Positions 9,145 to 16,718 of a stretch of DNA of 64,000 nt are shown one piece after another. A program made the position numbers and the translations under genes. The stretch lies in assembly GCF_900099765.1 (NCBI RefSeq), contig NZ_FNDX01000022.1:1-64000 (forward strand), read 5' to 3'. The notes beneath the pieces were generated by a model. That model was not told where the DNA came from, did no database searches, and saw only the letters and a list, made by a program, of their open reading frames with translations. The number at the start of each line of letters is the position of its first letter. Within the stretch, counting starts at the first letter, position 1. The DNA is from Paenibacillus typhae (GTDB lineage: Bacteria; Bacillota; Bacilli; Paenibacillales; Paenibacillaceae).

Positions 9145-9174
9145 GATTTTTATCCTTTCCACCACTTATCCACA
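9070..9174. promoter_or_regulatory. Group of DnaA boxes around the yaaA start
   Basis: TTATCCACA at 9166-9174 (perfect), its complement TGTGGATAA at 9123-9131 (perfect), and TGTGGATAC at 9070-9078 (one mismatch). Three boxes within about 100 bases exceed chance and lie 1.3 kb from the dnaA-dnaN unwinding region. Confidence 0.6.
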
Positions 9175-9194
9175 GGTCCGTGAACAGCGGCATT

Positions 9195-10337
9195 TTAGTT
9201 AGTTGTGCGGTAAGGCAGGATCACGTACAGGCTGCGGCTTTCGTCAAGCGGACGCAGAATAATCGGGCTCATCATCCCGGTAAAAGCAATCACCAGCTGC
9301 TCGCTTTCGACAACCTTCAGCACATCCAGCATATATTTCGAGTTAAAGGAGATTTTGAGCGGCTCGCCTTTGAAATCAATCACTTCCAGCTCTTCCCGGA
9401 CCTTACCGAGTTCTGAGGAGCTGGAGGAAATTTCAACATCACCGTTATCCAGCGTCTGCATGCGGACAATATTCGTTTTTTCTTCACGGGACAGCAAATA
9501 AGCACGGTCGATCGATTCGCTTAACTTTTTTGTATCCAAGGTAAGTTCTGTTTTGTAGGTTGTCGGAATAATTCTAGAAGTATCCGGATAAATGCCGTCC
9601 AGGATGCGGGAATAGAACAGGACTTTATCAATTTTGAACAGGACCTGGTTATCGGCCACGACAATATCCACCAGCATATTCTGGTCCGGAATGATTTTAC
9701 TGAGCTCGTTCAGTGTTTTACCGGCAATGACCACGTTGGAGAATTGGACACTTTCGGTGCCTTCCAGATGTGCAGCCCTCGTAGCCAGGCGGTGGCGGTC
9801 CGTCGCTGTAAATTTGAATTCGTTATTGGCCAGATTCCACAGGATACCGGTAAGAATCGGTGTTGTTTCCTGAGTGGAAATGGAAAAAGCGGTCTGCTTG
9901 ATCATATTTTTGAGCAGATCTCCGGGCAGGGAGATGGTTTCATTCTCCTCGATGTTAGGCAGAACCGGGAATTCCTCCGGATCAAGACCGACAATCTGAA
10001 TCTCGGTGGAACCCGAAGAGATATAAGTCTGGAAGCCTTCCTTCACTTCCATGTGTATTTCTTTAGAGGGCAGCTTTTTGATAATTTCGACAAAAAACTT
10101 CGCTGGAAGCACAACGCTCCCCGGCTGCTCTACCTTAACGATCGTATGGCTGTCGTTTTCTGCGGGAATAAAGGATTGGATGGAGATATCGGTATCGCTT
10201 GCAGTTAGTGTAACACCCTGATGGCTAACCTCAAATTTAATACCGGTGAGAATCGGAATGGTTGTTCTGCTGGAAATCGCCTTTGATACATGTCCGATGG
10301 ATTCATTGAGCTCATTTTTAAGAATGCTTATTTTCAT
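9195..10337 (-). CDS. dnaN: DNA polymerase III beta sliding clamp
   Basis: 380 residues, as expected for DnaN. The clamp forms a head-to-tail dimer of three-domain subunits around DNA and tethers PolC/DnaE and other partners through their clamp-binding motifs. Recognisable segments are the start MKISILKNELNESIGHVSKA, the middle TGILWNLANNEFKFTATDRHRLA and the C-terminal ILRPLDESRSLYVILPYRT. The ATG at 10337 follows TAGGAGTGAAATC on the minus strand. It is second in the dnaA operon; the 196-base gap to dnaA carries the unwinding element of oriC. Confidence 0.98.
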   Translation of the reverse strand: MKISILKNELNESIGHVSKAISSRTTIPILTGIKFEVSHQGVTLTASDTDISIQSFIPAENDSHTIVKVEQPGSVVLPAKFFVEIIKKLPSKEIHMEVKEGFQTYISSGSTEIQIVGLDPEEFPVLPNIEENETISLPGDLLKNMIKQTAFSISTQETTPILTGILWNLANNEFKFTATDRHRLATRAAHLEGTESVQFSNVVIAGKTLNELSKIIPDQNMLVDIVVADNQVLFKIDKVLFYSRILDGIYPDTSRIIPTTYKTELTLDTKKLSESIDRAYLLSREEKTNIVRMQTLDNGDVEISSSSSELGKVREELEVIDFKGEPLKISFNSKYMLDVLKVVESEQLVIAFTGMMSPIILRPLDESRSLYVILPYRTTN

Positions 10338-10410
10338 GATTTCACTCCTAGCTGGAAAGTTGGGGTTTGAGCTTTGTTTATGCTCTTTTGCAGCTGCTCT
10401 TAGAAGATTA

Positions 10411-10519
10411 ATTATTATAGATCTTTAATAGTATTAGTAGTAGGGGCTCCGTTTATGTGGATAAGTGTCCAAAACAGCATAAAATTAAGCCTACCCACAT
10501 GTGTATAGATTGTGTATAG
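10411..10519. other. oriC part 2: DNA unwinding element with DnaA-trios (dnaA-dnaN spacer)
   Basis: Reading the minus strand: DnaA box TTATCCACA (10464-10456), then a GC-rich CGGAGCCCC, then repeated trios CTACTACTAATACTATTA (10443 to about 10426) leading into an AT-rich tract (to about 10411). This matches the B. subtilis basal unwinding system, in which DnaA extends from a box onto single-stranded trios. Two weaker boxes, TGTGTATAG at 10500-10508 and 10511-10519, lie on the dnaA side. Confidence 0.8.
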
Positions 10520-10533
10520 GCTCTTGATTCCTC

Positions 10534-11880
10534 TTAGGAAGGATTTTTAATTTTCTCTGCTAGATTATTTACCACTTTGTACAACTCCTGATCGACCTTT
10601 AATGACTGTGTAATCTTCTCATGAGCATGAATGACGGTGGTATGGTCGCGCCCTCCGAAGGCTTCTCCGATCTTGGGCAGCGAGTAATCCGTCAGCTCGC
10701 GGGACAGATACATAGCAATTTGCCGCGGAAAAGCGACAGCTTTGGTGCGTTTGCGCGCTTTGAAATCCTCCATGCGCAAATTGTAGTATTCCCCGACCTT
10801 TTGCTGAATATCTCCGATGGTGATCATCTTCGGCCGGCTCGACGGGATAATATCCTTCAGTGCTTCAGCTGCCAGATGGGTCGTGACATCCTGATTGGTC
10901 AAGGACGAATAGGCGACAACCCGGATCAGCGCGCCTTCCAGCTCTCGGATATTCGTGTCGATCTGGTTGGCGATATACATCATAGCCTCATTGGGAATGT
11001 CGAGGTTCTCCGCCTTGGCCTTTTTGCGCAGGATGGCGATCCGCGTCTCCAGATCCGGCGGCTGGATGTCGGTAATCAGTCCCCATTCAAACCTGGAACG
11101 CAGCCGTTCTTCCAGCGTCGGTATTTCCTTGGGCGGGCGGTCGCTGGAGATGATAATCTGCTTGCGTTCTTCATGCAGGGCATTAAACGTATGGAAAAAT
11201 TCTTCTTGAGTAGATTCTTTGCCGGCCAGGAATTGAATGTCATCAATCAGCAGAATATCAACATTGCGGTATTTGTTGCGGAAGCTCTCACCGCGGTTAT
11301 CACGGATGGAATTGATAAATTCATTCGTGAACTTCTCAGATGAGATGTAAATAACCTTATTGTTGGGGTTATGCTCCAGCACATAGTGCCCGATGGCATG
11401 CATTAAGTGGGTCTTTCCGAGACCTACTCCGCCATACAGGAACAGGGGATTGTAGGCTTTGGCAGGCGCTTCGGCTACAGCCAGTGAGGCTGCGTGTGCA
11501 AAACGGTTGCCGGAACCGATTACGAACGTGTCGAACGTATATTTCGGATTAAGCAGATGAGTCTGCGCTTCTTCACGCGATACTGCCGGCGAAGGTGCGG
11601 CCTGTTGTACTACAGGCTCTGCAGGCTTGTTCTCCTCAATGACAAATTTGACCTCTACCTGTTGTCCTGTAACTTCATAAACTGTAGCTCCTACCAGCTT
11701 GGTATAACGACTTTCCAGCCATTCTACGGCAAAAGTTGTAGGCGCCGAGATGATCAGGGCTTGCGGGCTGAACGAAATCGCCTTCGTCGCCTTGAACCAT
11801 GTATCGAAGCTCGGTTTGCTTAGTTTAGTTTGAATAATCGATAATATTTGCTGCCATAATTCAGAAGTATGGCTGTCCAC
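10534..11880 (-). CDS. dnaA: Chromosomal replication initiator protein DnaA
   Basis: 448 residues, typical length. Domain I (about 1-80) recruits DnaD/SirA-type partners and helicase; a short linker follows; domain III is the AAA+ core with Walker A GGVGLGKTH (150-158) and Walker B LLIDDIQFLAGK; domain IV (about 340-448) holds the helix-turn-helix with the DnaA signature GGRDHTTVIHAHEKI. DnaA-ATP binds DnaA boxes at oriC and opens the duplex. The ATG at 11880 follows AAAGGAGTGACAGTCTGTGG. First gene of the minus-strand replication operon; DnaA boxes upstream imply autoregulation. Confidence 0.99.
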   Translation of the reverse strand: MDSHTSELWQQILSIIQTKLSKPSFDTWFKATKAISFSPQALIISAPTTFAVEWLESRYTKLVGATVYEVTGQQVEVKFVIEENKPAEPVVQQAAPSPAVSREEAQTHLLNPKYTFDTFVIGSGNRFAHAASLAVAEAPAKAYNPLFLYGGVGLGKTHLMHAIGHYVLEHNPNNKVIYISSEKFTNEFINSIRDNRGESFRNKYRNVDILLIDDIQFLAGKESTQEEFFHTFNALHEERKQIIISSDRPPKEIPTLEERLRSRFEWGLITDIQPPDLETRIAILRKKAKAENLDIPNEAMMYIANQIDTNIRELEGALIRVVAYSSLTNQDVTTHLAAEALKDIIPSSRPKMITIGDIQQKVGEYYNLRMEDFKARKRTKAVAFPRQIAMYLSRELTDYSLPKIGEAFGGRDHTTVIHAHEKITQSLKVDQELYKVVNNLAEKIKNPS

Positions 11881-11932
11881 AGACTGTCACTCCTTTAAAT
11901 CTTCCAATGTGGCGTCAGCCATGAAGTGGAAA

Positions 11933-12344
11933 TGTCGAAGAAAATGGGTTCGTGCTGAATCTTATCCCCAGTAAGCAATATATAGAGACAAAAAAATATG
12001 GATAAACTTGAATTGTTCACAACTTTATCCACAGCTTGTTGATAATATATAGAACAAACAAATCTATTCACATTCAAAAGTAATACCATCATAGCAAAAC
12101 GTCCCTTGTTTTTCAATGAGCGGAGCCATTTTATCCACAAATTCAATCACTTGTGTATAATTTTTAAGAACAACACTAGATATTGTTGATAATTTGTTTA
12201 CCGTTCGACAGTTTCTGTCAGCGGTCTATTTTTTTTATACACAGGTTGTACTCAAAATTTTGAGCGTGGATAATTTTTTTAGTCACAGGTGGATAACTGC
12301 ATAAGCTTGTGGATACTTTTTTTGGCGGCGGGAGCTGTGGATAA
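11933..12344. other. oriC part 1: DnaA-box cluster with two Spo0A boxes (dnaA-rpmH spacer)
   Basis: DnaA boxes seen: TTATCCACA at 12025-12033 and 12131-12139 (perfect, plus), TGTGGATAA at 12336-12344 (perfect, minus); one-mismatch boxes at 11962-11970, 12037-12045, 12152-12160, 12184-12192, 12235-12243, 12265-12273, 12288-12296 and 12308-12316. Spo0A boxes: TGTCGAA at 11933-11939 and its complement TTCGACA at 12204-12210. T-rich runs at 12229-12236 and 12274-12280 add to the AT content. This is the DnaA-assembly half of a bipartite Bacillales-type origin. Confidence 0.92.
11994..12022 (-). promoter_or_regulatory. Possible dnaA promoter
   Basis: Minus strand TTGTGA (12022-12017), 17-base spacer, ATATTT (11999-11994), about 110 bases upstream of dnaA and adjacent to DnaA boxes. 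The -10 is poor, so this is tentative. Confidence 0.35.
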
Positions 12345-12382
12345 TCGGTTTTCAAAAAGAGGAAGGAAGCTGCAAGACATAG

Positions 12383-12412
12383 TTGACTTTTGGGACAATG
12401 ATATGCTTTAAT
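12383..12412 (+). promoter_or_regulatory. Promoter of rpmH
   Basis: TTGACT (12383-12388), an 18-base spacer and TTTAAT (12407-12412), about 140 bases upstream of rpmH, on the rpmH side of the DnaA boxes. Confidence 0.55.
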
Positions 12413-12552
12413 ATATAAAGGTGTTTTCTGTGAGGATATGTCTCCAAAATTAATTGATGATACTTGTAGATACTGTCCCTACTCAAAAGGACGGCTTAGA
12501 CCGTTTCTGCTAATATGACAGTAATTAAGATCCTGTAAGGGAGGTGCAATAC

Positions 12553-12687
12553 ATGAGACCGACGTTCAAACCGAATGTGAGCAAACGCAAGAAGGTACAT
12601 GGTTTCCGCAAAAGAATGAGCACGAAAAACGGCCGTAAAGTGCTGGCAGCCCGCCGCCTGAAAGGCAGAAAAGTTTTGAGTGCGTAA
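12553..12687 (+). CDS. rpmH: 50S ribosomal protein L34
   Basis: 44 residues, MRPTFKPNVSKRKKVHGF at the start and LAARRLKGRKVLSA at the end, very rich in Arg and Lys. This is the usual size for L34, a small protein of the large subunit. The ATG at 12553 follows AAGGGAGGTGCAATAC. In Bacillales it is the first gene to the right of oriC, as here. A strong terminator follows within 15 bases, so rnpA probably has additional promoter input. Confidence 0.98.
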   Translation: MRPTFKPNVSKRKKVHGFRKRMSTKNGRKVLAARRLKGRKVLSA

Positions 12688-12701
12688 GTTAGGCCACTTA
12701 G

Positions 12702-12725
12702 GGACCACTGCGGTGGTCCTTTTTT
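12702..12725 (+). terminator. Terminator after rpmH
   Basis: GGACCAC (12702-12708), TGCG loop, GTGGTCC (12713-12719), then six T. Confidence 0.92.
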
Positions 12726-12806
12726 ACTATTAAAGAATTCATAAGTTTTTGGGGGATAGATAAGGAAGCTGATAAGCTGTCCCGGAATTTTTGCTTCCTT
12801 ATATAG

Positions 12807-12854
12807 GGCAGAAACGGATGCCGGCCGCAAACAGGGGGCCGAGCCGCTTCTGCC
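12807..12854 (-). repeat. Dispersed hairpin repeat, copy A
   Basis: Arms GGCAGAAACGG (12807-12817) and CCGCTTCTGCC (12844-12854) enclose an inner CGGCC/GGCCG stem. Read on the minus strand the outer arms pair over all 11 positions (one G-U); on the plus strand there is an A-C mismatch, so the minus strand is the likely RNA strand. Compare copies B (26700) and C (52306). Confidence 0.6.
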
Positions 12855-12876
12855 GGATGCGAATGGATATTGATGA

Positions 12877-12918
12877 GGCTCTGCAAAGGCTGTTCGTTAC
12901 ACTTTGCGGGCCTTTTTT
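12877..12918 (+). terminator. Terminator-like hairpin upstream of rnpA
   Basis: GGCTCTGCAAAG (12877-12888) pairs with CTTTGCGGGCC (12902-12912) with one bulge, followed by six T. There is no annotated gene directly in front, so it may end rpmH read-through or an unrecognised short transcript. Confidence 0.55.
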
Positions 12919-13078
12919 AGATGGTTTGGAATTTAAGGGTTTATGTACATGCAAACAGGGGAAGTAACATGCTGGTCCGGAGGACAGCCGTTTATGAGGG
13001 CAGCCGGATGACAATACTAAGTAGAAGATCATTTTCCGGAGCTTAGCCGAGTATCCGGTATTTGAATAGGAGATTCCC

Positions 13079-13429
13079 GTGCACAAAAGTCTACGATTAC
13101 GAAACCGTGCGGACTTCAGCCGCGTATACCGCCATGGGAAGTCTTTTGCGAATCATCAATTTGTGGTGTACTGGTTCAGCAAAAGAGAAGTGGAACGGTT
13201 CCGGCTTGGTGTGTCGGTCAGCAAGAAGGTCGGAAACGCTGTCGTGCGAAACCGCATGAGACGGCTGGTAAAGGAGATTGTCCGCCATCATGAGCCGGAA
13301 ATTGCCGGCGGGCTGGATATAGTATTCATCGTTAGAAAGGGAGCGCTGGACAAGGATTACGCGGAGCTCGAAAAAAGCGCACTGCATGTACTCCGCAAAG
13401 CCAAGCTGCTTAAGGCTTCACGCAAGTAA
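13079..13429 (+). CDS. rnpA: Ribonuclease P protein component
   Basis: 116 residues from GTG 13079, which follows AGGAGATTCCC. RnpA binds the catalytic RNase P RNA and helps it cleave the 5' leader from precursor tRNAs. The family core is visible: LRNRADFSRVYRHGKS at the N-terminus, then RLGVSVSKKVGNAVVRNRMRRLVKEIVR with the basic RNR motif that contacts RNA, and a C-terminal helix. It lies in the conserved rpmH-rnpA-yidC-khpB series. Confidence 0.97.
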   Translation: MHKSLRLRNRADFSRVYRHGKSFANHQFVVYWFSKREVERFRLGVSVSKKVGNAVVRNRMRRLVKEIVRHHEPEIAGGLDIVFIVRKGALDKDYAELEKSALHVLRKAKLLKASRK

Positions 13430-13524
13430 CAGGCCGGGAACAGGCTTGTTTATTTGTCTTCATAATTATGGTATGATTTACGGTGCAGTGGAATGTTTAA
13501 GAGAGGGGTTTTGAGGTGTCTCTA

Positions 13525-14418
13525 ATGAAGACTAAACGGGGAAAAATGTTTCTTATCCTCGGGTTAATGGTATTGATGATTGCCGTCCTGTCAGGGTGCG
13601 CTCCATCATCAACGGTTACGCACACGACGGAGGATTTGAAGAATGGAGGCTTTTGGCAAAGTAACGTAGTTTATTATTTCGCCATCGCCCTAGATACGTT
13701 TGCCAAGTGGTTTAATGGACAATATGGACTGGCCGTACTTGTAATGGTGATCATTGTCCGCACGCTGATCCTGCCGCTTACTATGAAACAGGTAAAAAGC
13801 TCGCGTGCAATGCAGGCCATTCAACCGGAGCTCCAGAAAATCCAGAAAAAATATAAAGATCAGCCTGAAAAGGTGCAGCAGGAAACGATGCGCCTGTTCC
13901 AGGAGAACAAAGTCAATCCGATGGCCGGCTGTCTGCCGCTGATCGTGCAAATGCCGATTTTTATCGCTCTGTACAACTCGATCTACTATAATCCGGACCT
14001 TCGTGAGCATTCGTTCCTGTGGCTCCAGCTCGGCGAACCGGATAAGCTGTTTATCCTGCCGCTGCTGGCTGCGGCTACAACGTTCCTCCAGACCCGGATG
14101 ATGACCAAGATGAATCCGGTTCAGCAGCAGGGTCCGATGCAGTTCATGATGATGGTATACCCGGTTCTGATTTTCATCATGTCTTACAATTTCCCGGCAG
14201 CACTGCCGCTATACTGGGTTTACAGTAACGTGTACACTATCATTCAGAACTACTTCTTATACCGCAACAACGATAAGACCAAATTGGCTGTCGCAGGTGC
14301 CGGTACCAGCAAAGAAGTCAATCTTGTGAAGGGCAAGGATTCAAGCGCTCGCAAGGATGTTACTCCCGCTGCAAAAGGCAATAGCGGCAAAGCGAAGGGA
14401 GCCAAAAAGTCAAAATGA
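13525..14418 (+). CDS. yidC: Membrane protein insertase YidC (SpoIIIJ/OxaA type lipoprotein)
   Basis: 297 residues from ATG 13525, placed six bases after GAGGTG; a GTG at 13516 in the same frame is a possible alternative. The N-terminus is a lipoprotein signal with lipobox LSGC (C near residue 23), followed by the YidC/Oxa1 core: GLAVLVMVIIVRTLILPLTMKQ with the conserved intramembrane Arg, the cytoplasmic hairpin QPELQKIQKKYKDQPEKV, then further membrane segments, and a Lys-rich tail. It inserts membrane proteins alone or with SecYEG; SpoIIIJ orthologues are needed in the forespore. The stop overlaps the khpB start by 4 bases. No yidD lies between rnpA and yidC. Confidence 0.96.
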   Translation: MKTKRGKMFLILGLMVLMIAVLSGCAPSSTVTHTTEDLKNGGFWQSNVVYYFAIALDTFAKWFNGQYGLAVLVMVIIVRTLILPLTMKQVKSSRAMQAIQPELQKIQKKYKDQPEKVQQETMRLFQENKVNPMAGCLPLIVQMPIFIALYNSIYYNPDLREHSFLWLQLGEPDKLFILPLLAAATTFLQTRMMTKMNPVQQQGPMQFMMMVYPVLIFIMSYNFPAALPLYWVYSNVYTIIQNYFLYRNNDKTKLAVAGAGTSKEVNLVKGKDSSARKDVTPAAKGNSGKAKGAKKSK

Positions 14419-15149
14419 GCAAAGTCGTCGCAACAGGGAAAACCATTGAAGAAGCTGTAGAACGTGGCCTGAGCCAGCTTGGAGTTCAAAAGGACCGGGT
14501 AACGGTCAACGTACTTGAACAGCCGTCAAAAGGATTCCTGGGATTGATCGGTGCGAAAGGGGCCAAGGTAGAGCTTACCTTGATTCCTGAGGCCGCACCG
14601 GCATCAGCGGCGAGTGCTCCGTCACTGCCTCAGCAGTCAACACGAGAGAGCAAACAGGAGGCTGGCGGCGGTGTGCCGCGCCACGATTCCGGACAACCCG
14701 CAGAGGAAGCTTACCAACAGGCCGTTCAATTCATAGTTGATGTCGCTAAGAGCATGGGGCTTACAGTGGAAGTAGAAATCGTTCATACTAAGGAATCGAC
14801 CATTCTGCAAATTTCCGGTCCAGATCTGGGACTCCTGATTGGCAGAAGAGGACAGACTCTCGATGCTCTGCAGTATTTGGCTAATATTGTGGCCAACCGT
14901 TATTCTGACAGCTTCGTCCGTCTGGTGCTGGATGCAGAGAACTTCCGCGAGCGCCGCAAGAAGACGCTGGAGGAGCTGGCAGACCGCCTTGCCGGCCGGG
15001 TGGTTCGGACCCGCAAAGAGGTTGTGCTTGAACCGATGTCACCGCAGGAGCGCAAGATTATTCACTCCAGGCTGCAGGATCATCGCCAGGTCAGCACACT
15101 CAGCAAGGGTGAAGAACCGAACCGGCGTGTTGTTATAACATTGAAGTAG
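14415..15149 (+). CDS. khpB: RNA-binding protein KhpB (Jag/SpoIIIJ-associated)
   Basis: 244 residues. Three parts are visible: a Jag-N domain (1-50, KVVATGKTIEEAVERGLSQL), an Ala/Ser/Pro-rich linker (about 58-95), and a KH domain with the GxxG-like loop LIGRRGQTLDALQYL (about 140) followed by an R3H domain ending EPNRRVVITLK. KhpB with KhpA binds RNA and affects cell elongation and division in Gram-positives. Translation start overlaps the yidC stop (ATGA), so they are coupled. A strong terminator follows, ending the rnpA-yidC-khpB unit. Confidence 0.95.
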   Translation: MSKVVATGKTIEEAVERGLSQLGVQKDRVTVNVLEQPSKGFLGLIGAKGAKVELTLIPEAAPASAASAPSLPQQSTRESKQEAGGGVPRHDSGQPAEEAYQQAVQFIVDVAKSMGLTVEVEIVHTKESTILQISGPDLGLLIGRRGQTLDALQYLANIVANRYSDSFVRLVLDAENFRERRKKTLEELADRLAGRVVRTRKEVVLEPMSPQERKIIHSRLQDHRQVSTLSKGEEPNRRVVITLK

Positions 15150-15163
15150 AGATTAAATATGCT

Positions 15164-15205
15164 GCAATGACTCCTTGTCCAATGTAAGGGGTCATTGCTT
15201 TTTTT
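15164..15205 (+). terminator. Terminator after khpB
   Basis: GCAATGACTCCTT (15164-15176) pairs with AAGGGGTCATTGC (15186-15198), followed by seven T. Confidence 0.92.
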
Positions 15206-15290
15206 GAAAGATAATCATTTATGTATCTCTTGTTTGTTGCAAGTGACTCCTACTTGAGATATTAAACATTATATTGAGGTGAGAAACAGC

Positions 15291-16667
15291 ATGCTTAGTG
15301 ACACCATTGCTGCCGTATCGACGGCACTGGGTGAAGGAGGAATTGCGATTGTCCGCGTGAGCGGGCCGGAGGCGATATCGCAGGTTGCCCTTTTATTCCG
15401 CGGCGGTACTCCGCTTACAGAGGTTCCATCCCATACCGTCCATTACGGGCATATCATTAATCCTGTGAGCGGGGAGCGGATGGAAGAGGTACTGGTTACA
15501 GTTATGAAGGGACCACGTTCTTTTACCACAGAGGATGTAGTTGAGATCAGTGCCCATGGCGGCGTTATTTCAGTAAGGAGAGTAATGGATCTACTGCTGC
15601 AGCAGGATATCCGTCTGGCTGAGCCCGGTGAATTCACCAAGCGTGCATTTTTGGGCGGGCGGATTGACCTTTCCCAGGCTGAAGCGGTAATCGACCTGAT
15701 CCGTTCAAAGTCAGACCGGGCATTCTCCGTTGCCCTGAAGCAGGTCAGCGGTTCTTTGTCTGAGCGCATTAAGACATTGCGCCATACACTGATTGAAACG
15801 CTGGCTCATATAGAAGTAAATATTGATTACCCTGAGCATGATGTGGAAGCACTGACTGCAGAATTCATTAAAGAGAAAAGCAGTGAGGTTATGGCAGGTA
15901 TTGATAAGCTGCTGAAAACTGCCAATGAAGGTAAGATTCTGCGTGAAGGCATCACGACAGCCATTGTCGGCCGCCCCAATGTCGGCAAATCTTCCTTGCT
16001 CAATGCGCTTGCCCGTGACAATAAAGCGATTGTAACCGATATTCCGGGGACAACGCGTGATGTAATAGAAGAGTATGTTACAATCAACAACATCCCGCTG
16101 AAGCTGCTGGATACTGCGGGCATCCGTGAAACAATGGATGTGGTTGAACGGATCGGAGTGGAACGTTCCAAAGCTGCATTCAGCGATGCCGATCTGATTC
16201 TGCTTGTTCTTAATGCAAATGAAGAGCTGCACGAGGACGAACTGGCACTTATGGAACAAATCCACGGTAGACAAGCTTTGGTCATCATGAATAAAATGGA
16301 CTTACCGCCTCGGCTGGACAAAGCCAAGCTGCTCACCTTTTTTGAGGAGTCCAGTATTGTGCCGATGTCTGTCCTTGAGGAGGAAGGACTGGATAAGCTG
16401 GAGGAAGCTATCTCAGAGCTGTTCTTCGGAGGCAAGCTGGAATCAGGCGATCTCACCTATGTAAGTAATGTGCGGCATATCGCTCTGCTCAAAAAAGCGC
16501 ATAAGTCTCTGCAGGATGCTTATGAGGCTGCAGATATGCTGGTTCCGATAGATATGATCCAGATTGACGTGCGGCTGGCCTGGGAACAGCTTGGGGAGAT
16601 TATCGGGGATACCGCTGCCGATTCACTGCTTGATCAGATTTTCTCGCAATTTTGCCTGGGGAAATAG
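15291..16667 (+). CDS. mnmE: tRNA uridine-5-carboxymethylaminomethyl(34) synthesis GTPase MnmE
   Basis: 458 residues from ATG 15291, chosen because GAGGTG lies ten bases upstream and the family begins with DTIAAVSTALGEGGIAIVRVSG; GTG 15279 overlaps that site. The N-terminal tetrahydrofolate-binding domain is followed by a helical region and an inserted G domain with G1 GRPNVGKSSLLN (about 223), G3 DTAGIRE and G4 NKMD, and the protein ends in the catalytic C(I/L)GK sequence FCLGK. With MnmG it makes cmnm5U34 in tRNAs reading split codon boxes. Next to mnmG and rsmG as in all Bacillales. Confidence 0.98.
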   Translation: MLSDTIAAVSTALGEGGIAIVRVSGPEAISQVALLFRGGTPLTEVPSHTVHYGHIINPVSGERMEEVLVTVMKGPRSFTTEDVVEISAHGGVISVRRVMDLLLQQDIRLAEPGEFTKRAFLGGRIDLSQAEAVIDLIRSKSDRAFSVALKQVSGSLSERIKTLRHTLIETLAHIEVNIDYPEHDVEALTAEFIKEKSSEVMAGIDKLLKTANEGKILREGITTAIVGRPNVGKSSLLNALARDNKAIVTDIPGTTRDVIEEYVTINNIPLKLLDTAGIRETMDVVERIGVERSKAAFSDADLILLVLNANEELHEDELALMEQIHGRQALVIMNKMDLPPRLDKAKLLTFFEESSIVPMSVLEEEGLDKLEEAISELFFGGKLESGDLTYVSNVRHIALLKKAHKSLQDAYEAADMLVPIDMIQIDVRLAWEQLGEIIGDTAADSLLDQIFSQFCLGK

Positions 16668-16718
16668 ACCGTTCATATATATTATTACTGCTCATATAAG
16701 CAGTCGGGAGGAATAGAA

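Larger units (their letters stand above)
12726..13078. other. rpmH-rnpA spacer with two hairpins and no gene
   Basis: This 350-base gap contains one copy of the dispersed hairpin repeat (12807-12854) and a terminator-like hairpin at 12877-12918. I see no coding frame with a ribosome-binding site. The rnpA promoter probably lies in the last 100 bases but no clear consensus is visible. Confidence 0.5.
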
